NCBI GenBank assembly: GCA_025084515.1
Contig: JAJAGP010002002.1
Location: 62,001-126,000, forward strand
Direction: 5' to 3'
DNA length: 64,000 bases
DNA from: Ancistrus triradiatus
Lineage: Eukaryota; Chordata; Actinopteri; Siluriformes; Loricariidae
Shown here: positions 60,053 through 64,000 of the stretch, in pieces
Layout: the number at the start of each line of letters is the position of its first letter
How positions within the stretch are numbered: position 1 is the first letter of the stretch
Notes under the pieces: generated by a model
Database searches by the model: none
Told to the model about the DNA's origin: nothing
What the model saw: only the letters and a program-made list of their open reading frames with translations
Made by a program: the position numbers and the translations under genes

Positions 60053-61965
60053 TTACCCAGAACTCCTTTTCCTTCCACTCTGCCTAGCCTTATTGTCGGT
60101 TCCGAGTCTCTCCTGGAGCGCAAACCTCTCCATCGCCTCTCGTTCAAAGCCGTCCATCTCGTCCTCCAATTCCCGGTCTTCGGCCATGTCTTCCAAAATG
60201 TCACCCACGTCCTCCACAAACTCGCCGAACGGCATCTGGTCGTGGATGAAGACTCCGTCTGTGAAGAACTCGCCGATCAGCTTGTTCAGCTCCTCGTTTC
60301 TGGTGGCTTGCTCCTCAGATCCTTGGAGTTTCTTCAGGTATCCGGACAGGAACGCCTCAAAGTCCGGTCGAGAGACGGCCACCAGTCCCTCCGCACGGGC
60401 GCAAGACGAGACGTCGGCGCAGCCTTTGGTGGACCCGCGAAAGTGCCGAATCCTCTCTCTCTGCTCGGTCCAGTAGTTTCCATGCATGGGAGTAGTTCTG
60501 TGCTTCCGGTCGGTGTACAAATCGTGGGACTTCACCTTGTCGCCCTTTTTCTGCTTTTGGTCATGCCTCTTCGGCTTGTCCTTGTGCTTTTTCTCGTCCT
60601 TCTTCCACCTGTTGTGTCCTTCTCCATCGTTCTCTTTGCCGGCGCCATGCTTCTGCTCCCTTTCTCGATCACCTTTCCACGTCTTCTCCTTTCGCCCTTT
60701 ATCGTCGCCTTTTTCACCTTCCCAATCACCTCGCTCTTTCCGCTCGGCCTTTTGATCCTTCCGTCGTTTGTCTCCCTGATCAGCATGTCCGCCCCTTTTC
60801 CAGTCACTCTCCCTGCCCTTTTGCTTCCCTTGCTTGTCCTCCTTTCCTTTTTTCTCCCTCCTTCCGCCACCGGACTCCTCGTGTTGCTCCTTCTTCCCCT
60901 TTTTATCTTCCTTCCACTCCATTTTGCCCTTTCCTTCTTTAAACTCTCTTTTTTCCTCGCCACGTTTGGCGTAATGCTTCCCTTTTTTACCGCCGTCCTG
61001 CTTCTCCTCAGGCACGTCTTTGCCCTCTCCGTCGCCTCTCCATTGCTTGCTTCTGCCCCGATCTGTGCTCTGCGTTTCCCACTTTCCCTTTGCACCCTGT
61101 TTCTCACTTTCCTTCTCGTCAACCTTGACACGCCCTTGCTTCTTGGATTCAGCGCTCTCGCCTTTCTTTCCCTCTTTTTTCCACGCCTTCTTCTCCTTGG
61201 TCCCTTTCCAGTCCTGACTGGGTGCCACCTCTTCCTCTCGTCCAGCAGAGGGAGCCCCAGACTGAGCACTGGCTAGAAGGAACACGACGTTGATCAAAAC
61301 CAACACCGACATGATGCTAATCCAGATGAAATAGATCTGTTTCATTACCTTCTGTACCTGTGAGCTCCGTGACTTTATCCCTCAGAAGCTCCAGCTCTTT
61401 CTGCAGCACCGGAACACCGTCGAGCTCCTTCTTCATTCGTACGTTCTCCTGCTCCAACTCCTTCTGGAGCTCGGGCAGTTTATTCAACTCCCCTCTCATC
61501 CTCTGGTTCTCCAGCTCCAGCTCCTCCCGCCTCAGCCGGTCCTTGGCGCCTTCCTCGACGTGCTGCTGTGCTGTTTTCAGCTCCGCCTCCTGGTGCTGTG
61601 TTTGAAAGGTTGTAGGAAATTACAGGATCATTCGATACAGGTATAATTCTGAACCTCAACGTGAACCTACCTGAAGCTGCGCCTGTAGGTTTGCGATCTG
61701 TTGGCTCTCTTTAGCTAGCTGGTCCAATAGTTCAGGAGGCTGCGCAGAAAATAAAAATCTGTTTTATATACGTCTAATTCACGTCTGAATGACGAAAAAC
61801 TAAAAAAGAATCACAGACTTGAAAGGCCACGAATACATGGTAGCATTCCACTCTAGTTTCGGTTTTCGGTAAGCGTTTCACATTTTATAAAAGATATAAA
61901 AGGTAATAATCTGGTCAGTGATGCTTTTGATCAACATCCCATTTCACAGAACATAATGCAGAACT

Positions 61966-62020
<55 letters not shown>

Positions 62021-63668
62021 CTTTGAGCTCCCACCTTTTTTATCTCAGGATATTTCTGGGGCTGGAGCTCAGGGTCTCCCTCTAAGAAATAAACACAATT
62101 TCAAGAATCAAACATGATAAACCAGATGATGATGTAATAATGCATGCTGATGGGGCTTATACATGGCAGTGTAAAGGTAAGTAAACGTGCACACAAAACA
62201 CAACGGGATACACACACAAATCAAACTACTAATTAAGGTCACAAATAGAAATGAACACGATTTTAGTAATGGCTAGGAGAAAGAGGTTAGAAGCGACAAG
62301 ACCTCACAAATAAGCAACATATTAAGTAGCTCGCTTAATGCTGAAAAGAACAGAAACCTCTCCGCAAATTGGACTAATGAAAATCAACATAAATGTGCTA
62401 AGCACATTACACTACGTCAGGGTTCAGAACAAGGTTCAGAACAAGAGCCTGAATGTCAGACAGGACCCAACGATGTCGGATTAGATGCTGCTTTCTAAAT
62501 AGCGGAAAAGTGCTACAATCGTTAATACTCTGGCAAGACAGAAAGCCCCCTGTGCTCATCAGTGCCAGGTGACTCAAAAGAGGCCACAAATTTTTTTTTA
62601 CAAAAACAAATTGGAACCCTTTAGAGGTAGCCAGTACACTCATCAACCACATGGGGCAACAAAGAGCACTACAGGACACCCAAATAACCTTTTCCAGTAC
62701 ATGAACCAATAACATGTCAATCAGGTTTGGAGACCTAACAAAAATACTAGAGCACCATCTGGTAGATGACAGCTGACCAAACATTTTTGGAGACACTGAA
62801 AAAAGGATTTGAATGATGGTGGGGGCTTCCATCCAGGTATCACAAAGTCACGACTGGTGCCAGAGCGAGAGGGATTTATCCCCCAGGGCTGCAATGGACT
62901 GGCGTTTCATCTAGGAAAAACATCATGTGTTATGTTTTTTCACTTAGAACTTAATAGAAAACGTAATTTCAGTAGCCCTGCCCAAAACCTTCTATAATCA
63001 GATTTTATAATACACCTAAGAGGACTTTTTAAAAATCCTGTGATGTTACACACGTTCAATGAACTCTTTAACCACTAGAGGCGCTAAAGTACACCATATA
63101 ATAATGAAATCATTATTGCTGTCTATCACGTGTTCCTCTGAAACACATAAGCACATAAAAGTGATGCAAACACACTGTTAGAAAAGCAAATCAGAGAGTC
63201 TTGTCATTTCCACACGACATTATGCAAACCCTGGGGGCACCCCTGGTCAAACTCGGAAGAAAAATTTCTAATCCACAACGAAGGCATGCAGCAACATGTA
63301 ATCTAATGTAATGAATCCACAAACACAACCTACCATCATCCAGGTCCATGAACATACCTGCAATATAACACACCCCCGTATCAGAAAGCCCTTCGACCAG
63401 CAAATACACACTTTGGATCGACGCCATGTTTAACGTTTACCAGAGAAGAATATGGTGCCCAGGCCCAGGAGAACGAGCGCTCCGAAAATGCACTTGTTCA
63501 GGGAGAAGCTGATGTCTCCATCTCTCTGAGGTGGCCTAAATCGTTCTTCCTCGCCCTCTTCTTCTTCCTCTTCCTCATCACGATGCTCCAGAGGGGCCAG
63601 GAGATGGACTTTCCTCCTCCTCAACCCATCGCCGTCGCTCCTGTTCTCGTCAGTATCCGGCTTCGACT
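60053..63668 (-). CDS. pbxip1: PBX homeobox-interacting protein 1-like (3' part)
   Basis: PBXIP1 (HPIP) is a coiled-coil protein that binds PBX factors, microtubules and oestrogen receptors. Six exons on the minus strand: 63668-63441, 63357-63334, 62081-62035, 61739-61671, 61595-61349 and 61272-60053. All phases fit, and the gene continues upstream beyond the window. The first visible exon codes an acidic run and a hydrophobic segment (CIFGALVLLGLGTIFFSG), as in PBXIP1 and its paralogue CCPG1. Next come a 24-nt microexon (MFMDLDD), then heptad-rich coiled coil (LLDQLAKESQQIANLQ; ELQKELEQENVRMKKEL). The last exon begins with about 270 residues extremely rich in Lys, Glu and Gly. It ends with a conserved acidic domain (FEAFLSGYLKKL; DGVFIHDQMPFGEFVEDV). 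The name pbxip1 over ccpg1 rests on location next to SHE/CHRNB2 relatives and on the C-terminal motif. The 76-bp intron before the last exon is my best splice choice. Confidence 0.85.
61968..62018. repeat. (AAT)n microsatellite in a pbxip1 intron
   Basis: About 17 perfect AAT units, 17 bp from the exon at 62,035-62,081. Confidence 0.97.
62085..63333 (-). other. pbxip1 intron
   Basis: AT-rich with no recognised repeat of full length. A 141-codon minus-strand frame at 62,407-62,832 shows no domain I know and no suitable borders, and I treat it as chance. Confidence 0.5.
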
Positions 63669-63884
63669 CTGAATTGAAGAGACAGGAATGTCTGTGATGC
63701 TACAGATTTGAGTTTGGAAGTTTAAAATGTGGTTGGAGCCACTAGGGGCGCTAAAGAGCAACACAGGATAATGAAGGTCAGCGAAAATTGAAAACAATTT
63801 GTTTCTTAAGGAGACATAATTACATAGTGGGGTGTTTTTTTTACTGAAGAAAAGGCTCAGACCTTAGGGACTGAATCTTTGGCA

Positions 63885-64000
63885 AAAGTTTAGGCACCCC
63901 TGATTAATTTACGCATTTATTAGTTTCCATTTTCTAACTTTAATACAACCTCATTACTGGCTTACATGCTATAGCTTTTATTACACTGTTCATAATACTT
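63885..64000. mobile_element. Start of a TIR element cut by the window end
   Basis: 'ggcaaaagtttaggcacccctgattaattt' resembles the end at 9,113 ('gcaaaagtttaggcaccctt'), a common type of Tc1/mariner terminal repeat. The other end is outside the window. Confidence 0.5.

Noticed and set aside
60242..61276. A 344-codon leucine-rich plus-strand frame
   Set aside because: It is the complement of the Lys/Glu-rich part of pbxip1 (AAG/GAG read as CTT/CTC) and has no start context, splice signals or domain.
62407..62832. A 141-codon minus-strand frame in a pbxip1 intron
   Set aside because: No domain, no matching splice phase with the neighbouring exons, and AT-rich composition like the rest of the intron.

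Overview
This window is nuclear DNA from a ray-finned fish. Its genes are split by introns with GT-AG borders. The space between exons is full of fish-type repeats: Tc1/mariner elements, short TIR elements, tRNA-headed SINEs and long CA/CT microsatellites. The protein families (an SHE adapter, a neuronal nicotinic receptor beta subunit, S100 proteins, a TLR11-group Toll-like receptor, a PBXIP1 relative) fit a teleost. An otophysan such as a catfish is only a guess, based on the heavy Tc1 load.

Layout. 1-2,847: repeat-rich flank with a near-perfect foldback at about 1.6-1.9 kb, then a GC-richer presumed promoter. 2,848-8,995 (+): SHE, six coding exons, with reading-frame disruptions in exons 3-5. 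9-16.5 kb: intergenic repeats and SINEs. 16,562-30,604 (+): chrnb2, six coding exons, intact, with an 8.6-kb first intron full of Tc1 relics. 32.5-35.4 kb (-): an S100A1-like gene with a TATA promoter and a non-coding first exon. 36.1-37.9 kb and 38.5-40.6 kb (-): two tandemly duplicated S100 genes. 40.6-50.8 kb: a gene-poor stretch with a dead Tc1 element, an A-rich tract and a degenerate minisatellite. 51.5-57.7 kb (-): a Toll-like receptor whose TIR domain is split over several exons. 58.0-63.7 kb (-): the 3' part of a pbxip1-like gene that continues beyond the window.

Biology. SHE, CHRNB2, S100A genes and PBXIP1 lie close together on human chromosome 1q21, so most of the window is an old conserved block rather than a functional cluster. 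The Toll-like receptor is not part of the human block as I know it. No operon-like or defence-island logic is visible, and I found no convincing new system. The most notable items are the repeated frame breaks in SHE, the 1.6-1.9 kb foldback, the EF-hand decay in one S100 duplicate, the split TIR domain with a Tc1 element in its intron, and a CT microsatellite that forms the polypyrimidine tract of the last chrnb2 exon.
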